From Bacillus safensis (GTDB lineage: Bacteria; Bacillota; Bacilli; Bacillales; Bacillaceae), in the NCBI GenBank assembly GCA_030159235.1, contig BSBG01000001.1, positions 372,001 to 436,000 on the forward strand: DNA of 64,000 nucleotides. Reading direction: 5' to 3'. Positions 51,391-63,226 of this stretch are shown here, one piece after another (position 1 is the first letter of the stretch; each line of letters starts with the position of its first letter). The notes under the pieces are model-generated. The model saw only the letters and a program-made list of their open reading frames with translations. It was not told where the DNA came from and did not search any database. The translations under genes and the position numbers were made by a program.

Positions 51391-52674
51391 CTATCTTCTT
51401 GATGCAGACATATTGGCTTGTTTCCATTCTTGCGTTAAAATATCGAAAAATTCTTGGTTTGTCTTTGTTTTTCTCATTTTGCGCATGAATTTCTCAGCGA
51501 AGTCAGGTGTATCTGACATCGATTTTCTCATCGCCCATAGACGATCAAGATGCTCTTTTGGCACAAGCAGTTCTTCTTTTCTCGTACCAGAACGGCGAAT
51601 GTCGATCGCTGGGAAAATTCTTCTTTCGGCTAGAGCACGGTCCAAATGAAGCTCCATGTTCCCAGTTCCTTTAAACTCCTCGTAAATCACATCATCCATA
51701 CGTGAGCCTGTATCAACAAGTGCAGTGGCTAAGATCGTCAAGCTTCCACCTTCTTCAATGTTACGCGCAGCACCAAAGAAGCGTTTCGGACGGTGGAAAG
51801 CAGCTGGATCAATACCGCCAGAAAGTGTTCGGCCGCTTGGCGGGATCACAAGGTTGTATGCACGAGCAAGTCTTGTGATGCTGTCCATTAAAATGATGAC
51901 GTCTTTTTTATGTTCAACAAGACGCATCGCACGCTCTAACACAAGCTCTGCTACTTTAATGTGGTTTTCTGGTACTTCGTCAAAGGTTGAGCTAACGACA
52001 TCCCCTGCAACAGAACGTTCGATATCTGTTACTTCCTCTGGACGCTCATCAATTAAAAGGACAATTAGCTCTGCCTCTGGGTGATTTTCAGAGATGCTGT
52101 TGGCAATTTCTTTAAGCAAGATGGTTTTCCCAGCCTTAGGCGGTGCAACAATTAATCCACGCTGTCCAAACCCAACTGGTGCCATCATATCCATAATTCT
52201 AGTAGACAGGTGATTAGGCTGTGTTTCAAGAATCATTTGGCGATCAGGAAATAGCGGTGTGAGTGCAGGAAAGTGAACACGTTCCTTTGCTGATTCTGGG
52301 TCGTCCCCATTTACCGCTTCTACATGAAGGAGGCCATAGTAGCGTTCATTCTCTTTTGGAGGTCGTACCTTTCCAGACACTTTATCTCCATTTCGTAAAT
52401 CAAAGCGTCTAATTTGTGAAGCAGAAATATAAATGTCTTCTGAGCTTGGGGAGTAGTTGATCGGTCTTAAGAAACCAAATCCCTCAGACTGAATAATTTC
52501 AAGAACCCCTTCCATAAATAAGAGATCCTCTTGCTCAGCATTTGCCTTTAAGATGGCAAAAATTAATTCTTTTTTTGTTAGTTTGCTGTAATAAGAGATT
52601 TTGTATCGTTTTGCTAACTCATACAGCTCTTTTAATTTCATATTTTCCAAAGATGAAATCGAAACATCTTTCAA
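51391..52674 (-). CDS. rho: Transcription termination factor Rho
   Basis: A 427-residue hexameric RNA helicase. The N-terminal RNA-binding domain contains SEGFGFLRP; the ATPase has Walker A APPKAGKT, Walker [11 protein letters not shown] and the Q/R loops. The start is TTG 52674 ([17 protein letters not shown]), which gives exactly the B. subtilis length; upstream GTG codons (52683-52686) add residues not found in the family. Confidence 0.96.
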   Translation of the reverse strand: MKDVSISSLENMKLKELYELAKRYKISYYSKLTKKELIFAILKANAEQEDLLFMEGVLEIIQSEGFGFLRPINYSPSSEDIYISASQIRRFDLRNGDKVSGKVRPPKENERYYGLLHVEAVNGDDPESAKERVHFPALTPLFPDRQMILETQPNHLSTRIMDMMAPVGFGQRGLIVAPPKAGKTILLKEIANSISENHPEAELIVLLIDERPEEVTDIERSVAGDVVSSTFDEVPENHIKVAELVLERAMRLVEHKKDVIILMDSITRLARAYNLVIPPSGRTLSGGIDPAAFHRPKRFFGAARNIEEGGSLTILATALVDTGSRMDDVIYEEFKGTGNMELHLDRALAERRIFPAIDIRRSGTRKEELLVPKEHLDRLWAMRKSMSDTPDFAEKFMRKMRKTKTNQEFFDILTQEWKQANMSASRR

Positions 52675-53037
52675 TATGGACACCACACTTTTCTAGTCAA
52701 TGTATTTCATTACAAACATGACCATTGTATTTGATTAGCTTTTAATTCCGTTGTTGTTGGAATGACCTTGCTCTCATGGTAACGCTCCCACTCGTTTTAT
52801 CGTGAAAGATAGGAACAATGTGATATAGAGCTTTTTTAACATAGAGAAGGATAATGAGTATATCGTCATGATGCGGCAGTATTTAAACTTGTTGAAGCTT
52901 AAAAGAAGTAAATTCGTAGAAAATTTCGCAGCACTCTTTAGTTTTACCTCATTTGCAGGGAATATTCAACTTTAAAAAGAAAATGATATACATTTGACAC
53001 CTATATGAAAAGCGGGTAATGAATACCCGCTTTCATA
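52675..53037. other. Intergenic region between glpX and rho
   Basis: It holds the glpX terminator at the right end and the rho promoter/leader on the minus strand. In B. subtilis rho is autoregulated through its leader. No other gene was seen. Confidence 0.5.
53008..53033 (-). terminator. Terminator of glpX
   Basis: AAAGCGGGTA pairs with TACCCGCTTT around a short loop; the stem itself supplies a T-run after the GC part. Confidence 0.75.
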
Positions 53038-54003
53038 TTACGGACGAATGACAAGATTCGGTTTTTTCTTTAAGCTGTGTCTGCCGTCTACGAAACGAAC
53101 CGTACCCGATTTCGCACGCATAACAACACTATGTGTTGTTCCAACAGAGCCTTTGAATTGAACACCTTTCAGTAACTCTCCATCCGTTACACCTGTCGCT
53201 GCAAAAATGGCGTCATCTCCTTTTACGAGATCTTCCATTCTCAGAACTTTTCCAACATCCAGTCCCATTCTCTCACAGCGTCTCAGTTCTTCTTCACTTT
53301 GAGGAAGAAGCTTTCCATGGATTTCCCCACCAAGTGCCTTTAACGCAACAGCAGAAAGGACACCCTCAGGCGCTCCGCCTGAACCAAATAGAATATCAAC
53401 ACCTGTGTGATCAAATGCTGTATTAATGGCTCCCGCAACGTCACCATCATCGATCAGTTTAATTCTTGCTCCTGCTTCTCTCAGTTCAGCAATAATTTTC
53501 TCATGTCGATCTCTGTTTAAAATCGTCGCAACAACATCTTCAATATCTTTGTTTTTCGCTTTTGCAACAGCGCGAAGATTATCAATGATAGGCGCTTCAA
53601 TGTCGATGCAGCCTACCGCTTCTGGACCTACTGCGATCTTATCCATGTACATATCAGGTGCATTCAGCAAATTGCCATGATCTGCAACCGCAATGACAGC
53701 TAAGGCATTCCAGCCACCGCTTGCCACAATGTTTGTTCCTTCTAATGGATCAACAGCGACATCCACACGAGGTCCATATCCGTTCCCAAGCTTTTCCCCA
53801 ATATAAAGCATTGGTGCTTCGTCCATTTCTCCCTCGCCAATGACCACTGTTCCCTTCATTGGAATGGTGTCAAATACATCACGCATTGCACTTGTTGCAG
53901 CATCATCCGCTTCGTCTTTTAATCCTCTTCCCATCCAACGGGCAGATTTTAATGCGGCTGCTTCAGTCACCCGTACTAGTTCCATCGATAAACTTCTTTC
54001 CAT
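53038..54003 (-). CDS. glpX: Fructose-1,6-bisphosphatase, class II (GlpX)
   Basis: A 321-residue class II FBPase of the GlpX family (YwjI), for gluconeogenesis. Metal-binding stretches [15 protein letters not shown] and [16 protein letters not shown] are intact. In B. subtilis glpX is the second FBPase beside Fbp. It lies 32 bases downstream of murAB. Confidence 0.94.
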   Translation of the reverse strand: MERSLSMELVRVTEAAALKSARWMGRGLKDEADDAATSAMRDVFDTIPMKGTVVIGEGEMDEAPMLYIGEKLGNGYGPRVDVAVDPLEGTNIVASGGWNALAVIAVADHGNLLNAPDMYMDKIAVGPEAVGCIDIEAPIIDNLRAVAKAKNKDIEDVVATILNRDRHEKIIAELREAGARIKLIDDGDVAGAINTAFDHTGVDILFGSGGAPEGVLSAVALKALGGEIHGKLLPQSEEELRRCERMGLDVGKVLRMEDLVKGDDAIFAATGVTDGELLKGVQFKGSVGTTHSVVMRAKSGTVRFVDGRHSLKKKPNLVIRP

Positions 54004-54035
54004 TTTTGTCCAAATCTCCTCTCACAGTCAAAGCC

Positions 54036-55325
54036 TTATGAATTTTGAAGTTCTTCTATTTCTTGGTCATTCAGCTTTTCACGCCAGATGGTTGCACCCA
54101 AGCCTTCAAGCTTCTTCTCAAGCAAACTATATCCTCTGTCTATATGTTCAAGCCCTGTGATTTCGGTCACACCGTCTGCCATTAACCCTGCGACAACGAG
54201 ACAAGCGCCAGCACGCAGATCACTTGCTTTCACCTTTGCTCCTTGGAGCTGCGTTTGTCCGGTAATAATAGCAGATCTTCCTTCAACCTTCATGTTTGCA
54301 CCCATTCGACGCAATTCGTCAATGTGCTTAAAGCGGGCTGAGTAGATCGTATCTGTGACCACACTCGTGCCTTTCGCTTTTGTTAACAGCGCTGTCATCG
54401 GCTGCTGAAGGTCAGTCGGAAAGCCCGGATACACAAGGGTTTTGATATCGACAGGCTTGAGTCCTTCGTTCCTGCCAACGATCAGCATTTGATCGTTGCT
54501 CGTTTCAATGGTGAACCCCATTTCTCTAAGTTTCGCCGTAATTGATTCTAAATGAGTTGGGATCACATTATCAAGTACAACTTCATCTCCCATCGCTGCA
54601 CCAGCAATTAAAAATGTTCCTGCCTCTATGCGATCAGGGATGATTGAATGCTTACAGCCATGAAGAGATTCTACACCTTCGATTCGAATTACATCAGTAC
54701 CTGCACCCTTGATTTTGGCGCCCATGCTTGCAAGAAGTGTTGCTACATCAATAATTTCGGGTTCCTTTGCGGCATTTTCAATCACCGTTTTTCCTTCAGC
54801 CAGTACGGCTGCCAGCATGATGTTGATGGTCGCACCTACACTGACAACATCAAGGTAAATCCGGGCTCCGACTAATTTTTCAGCGCGCAAATAAATGGCA
54901 CCCTGCTCGTTCGTCACCTCAGCTCCAAGTGCTTCAAAGCCTTTGATGTGCTGATCAATCGGCCGAGGTCCTAAGTGACATCCTCCTGGCAGTCCGATGA
55001 CAGCCTGCTTAAATCTGCCCAGCATGGCTCCCATTAAATAATAGGATGCACGCAGTTTCTTCACTTTCCCATTAGGAAGCGGCATACTGATCATGGAAAC
55101 AGGATTGACGACCATTTCACCTTTTTCAAAAGTGACCTTTCCGCCAATTTCTTCTAACAGATCGCGTAATGTGTCAATATCTGAAATATGCGGAAGGCCC
55201 TCAATGGTAACTGGAGAATCAGCGAGAATCGTGGCAGGAATCAGTGCCACAGCACTATTTTTCGCACCACTAATATGTACGGTCCCGCGCAAGGGGTCAC
55301 CGCCGGCAATGTTTAACTTTTCCAT
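54036..55325 (-). CDS. murAB: UDP-GlcNAc 1-carboxyvinyltransferase MurAB (MurZ)
   Basis: A 429-residue second MurA paralog. Catalytic Cys116 lies in [13 protein letters not shown], and [12 protein letters not shown] carries the conserved Lys. It matches B. subtilis MurAB (MurZ) by the rho-glpX-murAB-tal-fbaA order. The paralogs share the fold and the PDRIEAGTF and YPGFPTDLQ(M)Q segments. Together with murAA at 26475 it gives two routes into peptidoglycan synthesis. Confidence 0.96.
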   Translation of the reverse strand: MEKLNIAGGDPLRGTVHISGAKNSAVALIPATILADSPVTIEGLPHISDIDTLRDLLEEIGGKVTFEKGEMVVNPVSMISMPLPNGKVKKLRASYYLMGAMLGRFKQAVIGLPGGCHLGPRPIDQHIKGFEALGAEVTNEQGAIYLRAEKLVGARIYLDVVSVGATINIMLAAVLAEGKTVIENAAKEPEIIDVATLLASMGAKIKGAGTDVIRIEGVESLHGCKHSIIPDRIEAGTFLIAGAAMGDEVVLDNVIPTHLESITAKLREMGFTIETSNDQMLIVGRNEGLKPVDIKTLVYPGFPTDLQQPMTALLTKAKGTSVVTDTIYSARFKHIDELRRMGANMKVEGRSAIITGQTQLQGAKVKASDLRAGACLVVAGLMADGVTEITGLEHIDRGYSLLEKKLEGLGATIWREKLNDQEIEELQNS

Positions 55326-55535
55326 ATTTATCTCCCTTCTTAAAGAAGATCACTGTTGGAGTTATACTGTTTGTGGATGTCGCGCTTTAAAAGGTCTTGT
55401 CCAAAATTTAGCCAATATCTAGAGAAAGAATACAGGTTAAACGAAATTTGTCGGAAGAAAAATAATCGAAGCTTTGCGAGGCTGTGATGTTCTCTTCTTT
55501 GCACAAAACATTTCTTAGCGTTTCATAAGAGAAAC

Positions 55536-55568
55536 TGTGGCAAACGGGAGACGATCCCGCCTGCCACA
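55536..55568 (-). terminator. Terminator of tal
   Basis: TGTGGCA and CGGGA pair with TCCCG and TGCCACA in a long stem; the tail on the minus strand is moderately T-rich. Confidence 0.65.
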
Positions 55569-55573
55569 ATCAC

Positions 55574-56227
<654 letters not shown>

Positions 56228-56281
56228 CTATCAATAAATTGTCTGAAATGTAAATTTGATTGCGCTTTCTCAAGATATGGA

Positions 56282-56310
56282 GAAAACCGCCTGTGACTCA
56301 GGCGGCTTTC
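56282..56310 (-). terminator. Terminator of fbaA
   Basis: CCGCCTG pairs with CAGGCGG around a five-base loop; TTTTC follows on the minus strand. Confidence 0.8.
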
Positions 56311-56323
56311 GGTTCTCATCAAA

Positions 56324-57181
56324 TTATGCTTGGTTAGAAGAACCAAATTCGCGCATTTTGCCGATAACAGTCGCTTTAATTGCGTCACGAGCTGGTCCAA
56401 GATATTTACGTGGATCATACTCTTCTGTTTTCACAGCAAGTGTTTCGCGAACTGCTTTCGCAGAAGCAATTTGGTTTTCAGTGTTTACATTGATTTTTGC
56501 TGTACCAAGTGAAATTGAGCGCTTGATGTCAGCAGTTGGGATACCTGTTCCGCCATGAAGAACAAGTGGAAGACCTGTTATTTTACCGATCTCTTCCATT
56601 TCAGCGAAGCCAAGGTTTGGTTCACCTTTGTATGGACCATGAACTGAACCTAATGCAGGTGCAAGGCAGTCAATACCAGTGCGTTCTACAAGCTCTTGGC
56701 ACTCTTTTGGATCAGCATAAATAACGCCCTCAGCGATGACGTCGTCTTCTTGCCCACCAACAGTTCCAAGTTCAGCTTCTACAGATACACCGTGGAAATG
56801 TGCAAGTTCAACTACTTTTGCAGTTGTTTCCACATTCTCATCGAATGGGTGGTGAGAAGCATCGATCATGACAGAAGTAAATCCTGCATGAATGGCTTTT
56901 GCACAAGATTCAAAGCTTGAACCGTGATCTAAATGAATCGCAACAGGAACTGTTACATTATATTCTTCGATTAACGCTTTAACCATTGCGACAACTGTTT
57001 TGAAGCCGCCCATGTAGCGTCCTGCTCCTTCAGATACTCCTAAGATAACAGGAGATTTCTCTTCTTCAGCAGCTTGTAAAATCGCTTGCGTGAATTCTAA
57101 GTTATTTAAGTTAAACTGTCCAACAGCGTAACCTTTTTCCTTTGCGTCTTTCAACATTTCTGTCATTGAAACTAAAGGCAT
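56324..57181 (-). CDS. fbaA: Fructose-1,6-bisphosphate aldolase, class II
   Basis: A 285-residue zinc-dependent aldolase of glycolysis and gluconeogenesis. The zinc and catalytic region HLDHGSS (His83, Asp85, His86) and the later VLHGGTGIP are present, with [10 protein letters not shown] at the N-terminus. ATG follows AGGGAGGAT. Downstream of spo0F as in B. subtilis. Confidence 0.97.
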   Translation of the reverse strand: MPLVSMTEMLKDAKEKGYAVGQFNLNNLEFTQAILQAAEEEKSPVILGVSEGAGRYMGGFKTVVAMVKALIEEYNVTVPVAIHLDHGSSFESCAKAIHAGFTSVMIDASHHPFDENVETTAKVVELAHFHGVSVEAELGTVGGQEDDVIAEGVIYADPKECQELVERTGIDCLAPALGSVHGPYKGEPNLGFAEMEEIGKITGLPLVLHGGTGIPTADIKRSISLGTAKINVNTENQIASAKAVRETLAVKTEEYDPRKYLGPARDAIKATVIGKMREFGSSNQA

Positions 57182-57359
57182 GATGAAAAATCCTCCCTAT
57201 GTAGCTAATTTGCTTGCTAAAAAAAGCTCTCCACCCTAGCATGACCAGAATTTCTCGCCATATGTAAACTTTCAAAGTCAGATCGCTTTCTTCTTCTTTT
57301 CTAGAATACCAATTATTCGACAAAACGGCAACAGAATGACTCGATTCAATCATTTCCAT

Positions 57360-57734
57360 CTAGCCATTTGTTTCAAGCGGCAGGTATTCTTTTACAGCAT
57401 CTCGGATTTCATCAATATCAAAAGGTTTAGCGAAGTGCGTCAATGCACCGAGTTCTTTGGATTCCTGGATCATATCTAATTCGCCATAGGCTGTCATAAT
57501 GATGACGCGGATATCTTCATCAATTAATTTCATCCGTTTTAAAATTTCAATACCATCCATTCCGGGAATTTTCATATCAAGCAGGACAAGGTTCGGTCTA
57601 TGGTTTGTCACAATATCTAATGCCTGAAGTCCATTGGCAGCTTGAAAGGTTTGATAGCCTTCTTTATGAAACACTTCATTCAATAATATTCTTATACCGT
57701 ACTGATCATCGACAATTAAAATTTTCTCATTCAT
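57360..57734 (-). CDS. spo0F: Sporulation phosphorelay response regulator Spo0F
   Basis: A 124-residue single-domain receiver. The acidic pocket Asp9-Asp10, the phosphorylated Asp53 ([12 protein letters not shown]), Thr81 and Lys103 are all intact. It accepts phosphate from KinA-E and passes it to Spo0B. Numbering is one less than B. subtilis because that protein begins with an extra Met. The sigma-H promoter and a 0A-like box lie upstream. Confidence 0.97.
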   Translation of the reverse strand: MNEKILIVDDQYGIRILLNEVFHKEGYQTFQAANGLQALDIVTNHRPNLVLLDMKIPGMDGIEILKRMKLIDEDIRVIIMTAYGELDMIQESKELGALTHFAKPFDIDEIRDAVKEYLPLETNG

Positions 57735-57786
57735 CTGTTACACCCCATTGCTTTCATTTTTCGCCATAAAAAGAGCAGTTGTTAAA

Positions 57787-57815
57787 TAATTCTGTTTGAT
57801 TTTCACATTTCCTTT
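57787..57815 (-). promoter_or_regulatory. Sigma-H promoter of spo0F
   Basis: On the minus strand AAAGGAAAT (plus 57807-57815) and ACAGAATTA (57787-57795) are 11 bases apart, fitting RNAGGAAWW and RNNGAATWW at every position. Confidence 0.82.
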
Positions 57816-57833
57816 ATTTATAATAGTTTACTT

Positions 57834-57840
57834 TACGACA
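57834..57840 (-). promoter_or_regulatory. Candidate Spo0A box upstream of spo0F
   Basis: TGTCGTA on the minus strand differs from the 0A box TGTCGAA by one base and lies just upstream of the sigma-H promoter, where Spo0A~P acts in B. subtilis. Confidence 0.5.
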
Positions 57841-57914
57841 TTTTCTGAGCATTTTTCCTAATATTCTCTTTATATTCTATTATAAAATGATCTGACCGAA
57901 GGAGGAAATGAGTC

Positions 57915-58445
57915 TTGTTAAAAATTTTCACGACCCAATTATCAGGTATTTTTTCACGTATTGGAGAAAAGCAGTCTGAAGCGATTGAGGACGGTGCACG
58001 CCTTCTTGCACAGGCCGTTGTCAGTGGACACGCGGTTTATTTTCATGGGAAAAATGAACTGGCTGCTGTCGCTCTAGAGGCATCTGAAAGCAAGGAGCCG
58101 TTTCCGGGTGCGAAAGTTTTGCCGCTTGATCCAAAGGAGCGTAGCTTACTTCATCCAAGTGACAGGGTGCTGCTATTTTATTCTGACCCGGAAGATCAGG
58201 AGCTTCAATCTCTTGTAAAAGAACTGCATGAACAAGGAACGCCCGTTGTTGGCGTAGGACCCGCACAGAAGGAGCCGTCAACGATTGAAGAGCATTGTGA
58301 TGTCCACATTGATTTCCAGCTCAAGAAACCGCTTGTGCCCGCTGAAGATGGAACAAGGTTTGGTTATCCTGCGTTAATGACCTGCTTGTACGTCTACCAC
58401 GCTCTATCATTCACTGTGAAAGAAATTGTGGAAGAATATGAATAA
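57915..58445 (+). CDS. ywjG: DUF2529 protein YwjG
   Basis: A 176-residue protein of the DUF2529 family with a likely SIS-like sugar-phosphate-binding fold (alternating strands and helices, HAVYFHGKNELAAVALEAS). Function unknown. The start is TTG 57915 after a strong AAGGAGG. It is divergent from spo0F and convergent with pyrG, as in B. subtilis. Confidence 0.85.
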   Translation: MLKIFTTQLSGIFSRIGEKQSEAIEDGARLLAQAVVSGHAVYFHGKNELAAVALEASESKEPFPGAKVLPLDPKERSLLHPSDRVLLFYSDPEDQELQSLVKELHEQGTPVVGVGPAQKEPSTIEEHCDVHIDFQLKKPLVPAEDGTRFGYPALMTCLYVYHALSFTVKEIVEEYE

Positions 58446-58486
58446 AAAAACTGCCGAGAAGCTGATATTCTCGGCAGTTTTTTGTT
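58445..58486. terminator. Bidirectional terminator between ywjG and pyrG
   Basis: AAACTGCCGAGAA pairs with TTCTCGGCAGTTT, with A7 before and T6 after the stem. Confidence 0.92.
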
Positions 58487-60166
<1,680 letters not shown>

Positions 60167-60190
60167 CTAAATCTCTTGAAAAATAAGAAA

Positions 60191-60218
60191 GCTCCCTTTC
60201 AAATAAATGAAAGGGAGC
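60191..60218 (-). terminator. pyrG leader attenuator hairpin
   Basis: On the minus strand GCTCCCTTTC pairs with GAAAGGGAGC around an eight-base loop, followed by TTTCTTATTTTT. It lies in the pyrG leader, 97 bases before the ATG. The pyrimidine-rich 5' strand (CUCCCUUUC) can pair with extra G residues added at the 5' end of the RNA. Confidence 0.85.
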
Positions 60219-60258
60219 GTAAATGAACGTATCTTTACGTACTCTTTTTTAGAGAGCC

Positions 60259-60295
60259 CAAAATACATACTACATAGTTCGCTCTCGAAAGTCAA
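60259..60295 (-). promoter_or_regulatory. pyrG promoter with GGGC start site
   Basis: On the minus strand TTGACT (plus 60290-60295) and TAGTAT (60267-60272) are 17 bases apart, and the predicted start (60259) is GGGC after seven bases. This is the start used in B. subtilis for repeated G addition when CTP is low. Confidence 0.82.
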
Positions 60296-60333
60296 GACGG
60301 TTTTGTCCTGTTTTGAGGACCGGTTTAAGAGGG

Positions 60334-60873
60334 TTATTTGTCTTCCTCATTATCGTCTAAATCGTCTTCATCAATTTCCGTTAAGCCGTCATCATCTTCA
60401 TCATCATCTTCGTCGAAGTCTTCAATATCTTCGTCAATTTCCTCATCATCGTCTAGGTCGAGATCATCGTCGTCTTCAACAAGATCAAGGTCTTCTTCAA
60501 TCTCGTCGATTTCTTCTTCCTCTTCGATCTCATCGAAATCTTCTTCAACGACAGCTGCTTTTGATTTTTTCTTTTTCGCTTTTGCTTTCACTGCTGGCTG
60601 GACTTCTTCTTCGATTTGATCAACTGGATACCAGCTGCGAAGTCCCCATCTCTGATCACCTAACGAAATAAAGCGGCCATCTATATTTAAGTCTGTATAA
60701 AATTGAGCAAGTCGATCATCAAGATCAGATTTTTGTATTCCTTGCAAACGGACCATTTCATCTATTAACTCGGAAAACGTAATTGGTGTTTTGCTGTCTC
60801 TGAAAATTTCATATGCAAGTTCAACTAAAGACATTTGTTCGAGCTGTTCCTGTGAGTATTCTTTCAAACTCAA
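60334..60873 (-). CDS. rpoE: RNA polymerase delta subunit
   Basis: A 179-residue subunit with a folded N-terminal domain (about 1-95, containing RFISLGDQRWGLRSWYP) and an extremely acidic Asp/Glu tail after a short basic stretch (KAKAKKKKSK). Delta increases recycling and promoter specificity of RNA polymerase in Firmicutes. The start is TTG 60873 with GGGAGTG nine bases upstream. Upstream of pyrG, as in B. subtilis. Confidence 0.95.
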   Translation of the reverse strand: MSLKEYSQEQLEQMSLVELAYEIFRDSKTPITFSELIDEMVRLQGIQKSDLDDRLAQFYTDLNIDGRFISLGDQRWGLRSWYPVDQIEEEVQPAVKAKAKKKKSKAAVVEEDFDEIEEEEEIDEIEEDLDLVEDDDDLDLDDDEEIDEDIEDFDEDDDEDDDGLTEIDEDDLDDNEEDK

Positions 60874-61244
60874 GGTCAGACACTCCCTTTCTATTACATG
60901 TATGTATCCATTTATCAGTGAAATAATAAGTGTTTATACCTTATTTTTACGACAAACCATACCTCTCATTATAAACAAATTAGGGGAGTTTATGCCACCT
61001 TTATCGATGTTAATTTTTGATTTTTTCACAAGAGGAGCCTCTAGCGGTCAATCATTTGCGCCGAATTGACATAATTCATGTGTGAAGCACACATTTTGCA
61101 TGCTTTTTTGTCTTCCCTTTTGATGAATACAAAGCCATTTACTCTTCTTAAAAAAGGGGATTTATTCCTTCACAAAATGTTCACTTACGACGAATTGAAA
61201 CAGAAATCTATAATAAATAGACTAATTTTGAGAGGTTGATCGAA
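60874..61244. other. Intergenic region between rpoE and a small membrane-protein gene
   Basis: It must hold the rpoE promoter on the minus strand and the promoter of the next gene on the plus strand. A short stem ATGTGTG-AAG-CACACAT at 61078-61094 is followed by T-rich sequence. Nothing else was recognised. Confidence 0.4.
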
Positions 61245-61724
61245 TTGCCAATGACAAAAAAAGAAGATATTCAATTTGGTGTCTTGATGTGTTTTTGTAT
61301 GTTTTCAGTGATGTTCTTTTATAATCTATTTCTAAATGGACGGCTTGGACATATGACATGGTTTGAAGGTGTACTCACCTATGTGATCGGTTTTGCCATC
61401 ACTTTGTTGATTGAGATGTGTATTGTTGGGCCTTCAGCAAAAAAAGCAGCCAGCCGTTTTGCCCCAAAAGGCAAGAAAATCTATTTTATTCTCACTCTTT
61501 CTATCTGCATCGTGTTTGGGATGGTGTGTCTCATGTCTTTATGCGGATATGTAGTTCAAAGCTTCAGCATAGGATTTCAAACACAATCGATTCTATCTGA
61601 CTACTTTACGATTTTCGGCCATAATGTCATTTTGGCGCTCCCTTTGCAGATGTTGATTATAGGACCGCTTGTCCGTTTTGTTTTTTTCAAATGGATGAAA
61701 TCAAAACAGCCCGCAGCGGTTTAG
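61245..61724 (+). CDS. DUF2798-like membrane protein
   Basis: A 159-residue protein with four membrane helices in two similar halves, each ending in an IVGPSAKKAASRF/IIGPLVRFVFFKW-type loop, the pattern of DUF2798 proteins. Function unknown. The start is TTG 61245 with GAGAGG nine bases upstream; an upstream TTG (61236) abuts that site. Not part of the B. subtilis 168 backbone as I know it. Confidence 0.7.
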   Translation: MPMTKKEDIQFGVLMCFCMFSVMFFYNLFLNGRLGHMTWFEGVLTYVIGFAITLLIEMCIVGPSAKKAASRFAPKGKKIYFILTLSICIVFGMVCLMSLCGYVVQSFSIGFQTQSILSDYFTIFGHNVILALPLQMLIIGPLVRFVFFKWMKSKQPAAV

Positions 61725-61737
61725 TCGAACGGATATG

Positions 61738-61938
61738 TTACAGTTGGATATTCTGAATTAATGAAAAAACCAAAGGTACGGTGAGTAAAGTGCCCGCAGA
61801 CATGAGTACAATGAGTTTTCTGCGGCTGTTTTCTTTTTCTTCCTTCTTTTTTGGAGACTTTGAAAGCTCTGTGGAGACCATAATCCATATGATCATCGTG
61901 ACTATTCCTAAAATACCAATAAATGTTGTGCTCATCAT
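61738..61938 (-). CDS. Small two-helix membrane protein
   Basis: A 66-residue protein with a helix (about 4-21), a Lys-rich loop (KSPKKKEEKENSRRK) and a second helix (about 43-62). Not recognised. The start is ATG 61938 after TGGAGG; the frame runs upstream but without a ribosome site. Convergent with the DUF2798-like gene. Confidence 0.6.
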   Translation of the reverse strand: MMSTTFIGILGIVTMIIWIMVSTELSKSPKKKEEKENSRRKLIVLMSAGTLLTVPLVFSLIQNIQL

Positions 61939-62029
61939 GATAACCTCCATTTTGATTCTTTTTCCAACTTTACCATAACGCTCAGTTGATAGGCGAGCAT
62001 ATTGGAGAGATCTCACATTTGACACAAAG

Positions 62030-62058
62030 ACAGACCACCTCACACTCAGGTGGTCTTT
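62030..62058 (-). terminator. Terminator of the acyl-CoA dehydrogenase operon
   Basis: GACCACCT pairs with AGGTGGTC around a seven-base loop, with a T-rich tail on the minus strand. Confidence 0.8.
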
Positions 62059-62067
62059 GCTTGTTTT

Positions 62068-63210
62068 CTACATATCTAGTAGTTTCCGTGAGATGACCAG
62101 ACGCTGGATTTCCTGAGTTCCTTCATAAATTTGAGTGATTTTCGCATCACGCATGTATCGTTCGACTGGGTAATCCTTTGTGTAGCCGTACCCGCCGAAG
62201 ATTTGAACCGCTTCTGTTGTTACCTTCATGGCTGTATCACCGGCAAAGAGCTTAGACATGGCTGATTCCTTTCCATATGGGAGCCCTTTCGTTTCGAGCC
62301 ATGCTGCCTGATAGGTGAGCAGCCTTGATGCTTCAATCGCTGTTGCCATATCAGCTAGCTTAAAGGCAATCCCCTGCTGCTGAATGATTGGTTTGCCAAA
62401 TTGTTTACGCTCCTTGGCATACTGAACCGCCGCATCAAGAGCGCCTTGTGCAATCCCAACAGCCTGTGCAGCAATGCCATTTCGACCGCCATCGAGCGTC
62501 ATCATGGCTATTTTAAACCCTTCTCCTTCTTGACCAAGCCGGTTCCTTTCATGAATCCGGCAATCTTCAAATCGAATTTCAGTTGTTGGCGATGAGCGTA
62601 TGCCCAGCTTCCTTTCCTTTTTGCCAACCGAGAAGCCGGGTGTCTCTTTTTCTACAATAAAAGCGGACGTATTTCGAGATGAAGCTTCTTGGTCTGTCAC
62701 GGCAAACACAATATAATAATCTGCAATGCCTCCATTTGTAATAAAGATTTTCGCCCCGTTTAGGACGTATTCACTGCCTGCCTTTACGGCCGTTGTCCTC
62801 ATTCCGCCGGCATCTGAACCAGAACCGCTCTCAGTAAGTGCGTATGCTCCTATCTTCCGCCCTTCTGCAAGCGGCTTTAAATAGGTCTCTTTTTGTTCAT
62901 CTGATCCGAATGTATAGATTGGCCACGAGGCGAGAGATGTATGAGCGGACAGGGTGACGCCTGTAGAAGCGCACACTCTTGAAAGTTCCTCAACTGCTAT
63001 GACGTAAGCTAAATAATCACTGCCAATTCCACCTGCCTCTTCCGGCCAAGGGATACCCGTTAAACCGAGCTCCGCCATTTTGCGAAAAATAGATGGATCA
63101 TATGTCTCTGTTTCGTCTCGCTCTGCTGCTGTTGGCTCCACTTCATTTTTCGCAAAGTCTCTCACCATTTTTTGAATCATTTCATGTTCATCACTTAATT
63201 GGAACTGCAT
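62068..63210 (-). CDS. acdA: Acyl-CoA dehydrogenase AcdA
   Basis: A 380-residue FAD enzyme for the first step of fatty-acid beta-oxidation. The FAD and acyl regions [18 protein letters not shown] and [16 protein letters not shown] and the catalytic Glu in [13 protein letters not shown] are intact. Sequence and position (after rpoE) match B. subtilis AcdA. The ATG at 63210 was chosen ([10 protein letters not shown]); the adjacent ATG at 63213 is as possible. It lies 16 bases after a second acyl-CoA dehydrogenase gene. Confidence 0.94.
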   Translation of the reverse strand: MQFQLSDEHEMIQKMVRDFAKNEVEPTAAERDETETYDPSIFRKMAELGLTGIPWPEEAGGIGSDYLAYVIAVEELSRVCASTGVTLSAHTSLASWPIYTFGSDEQKETYLKPLAEGRKIGAYALTESGSGSDAGGMRTTAVKAGSEYVLNGAKIFITNGGIADYYIVFAVTDQEASSRNTSAFIVEKETPGFSVGKKERKLGIRSSPTTEIRFEDCRIHERNRLGQEGEGFKIAMMTLDGGRNGIAAQAVGIAQGALDAAVQYAKERKQFGKPIIQQQGIAFKLADMATAIEASRLLTYQAAWLETKGLPYGKESAMSKLFAGDTAMKVTTEAVQIFGGYGYTKDYPVERYMRDAKITQIYEGTQEIQRLVISRKLLDM

Positions 63211-63226
63211 CATGAGCCACCTCATT

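Noticed and set aside
60338-60619. Serine-rich open frame opposite the rpoE acidic tail
   Set aside because: It is the mirror of the GAT/GAA repeats encoding the Asp/Glu tail; low-complexity sequence gives long open frames by chance.
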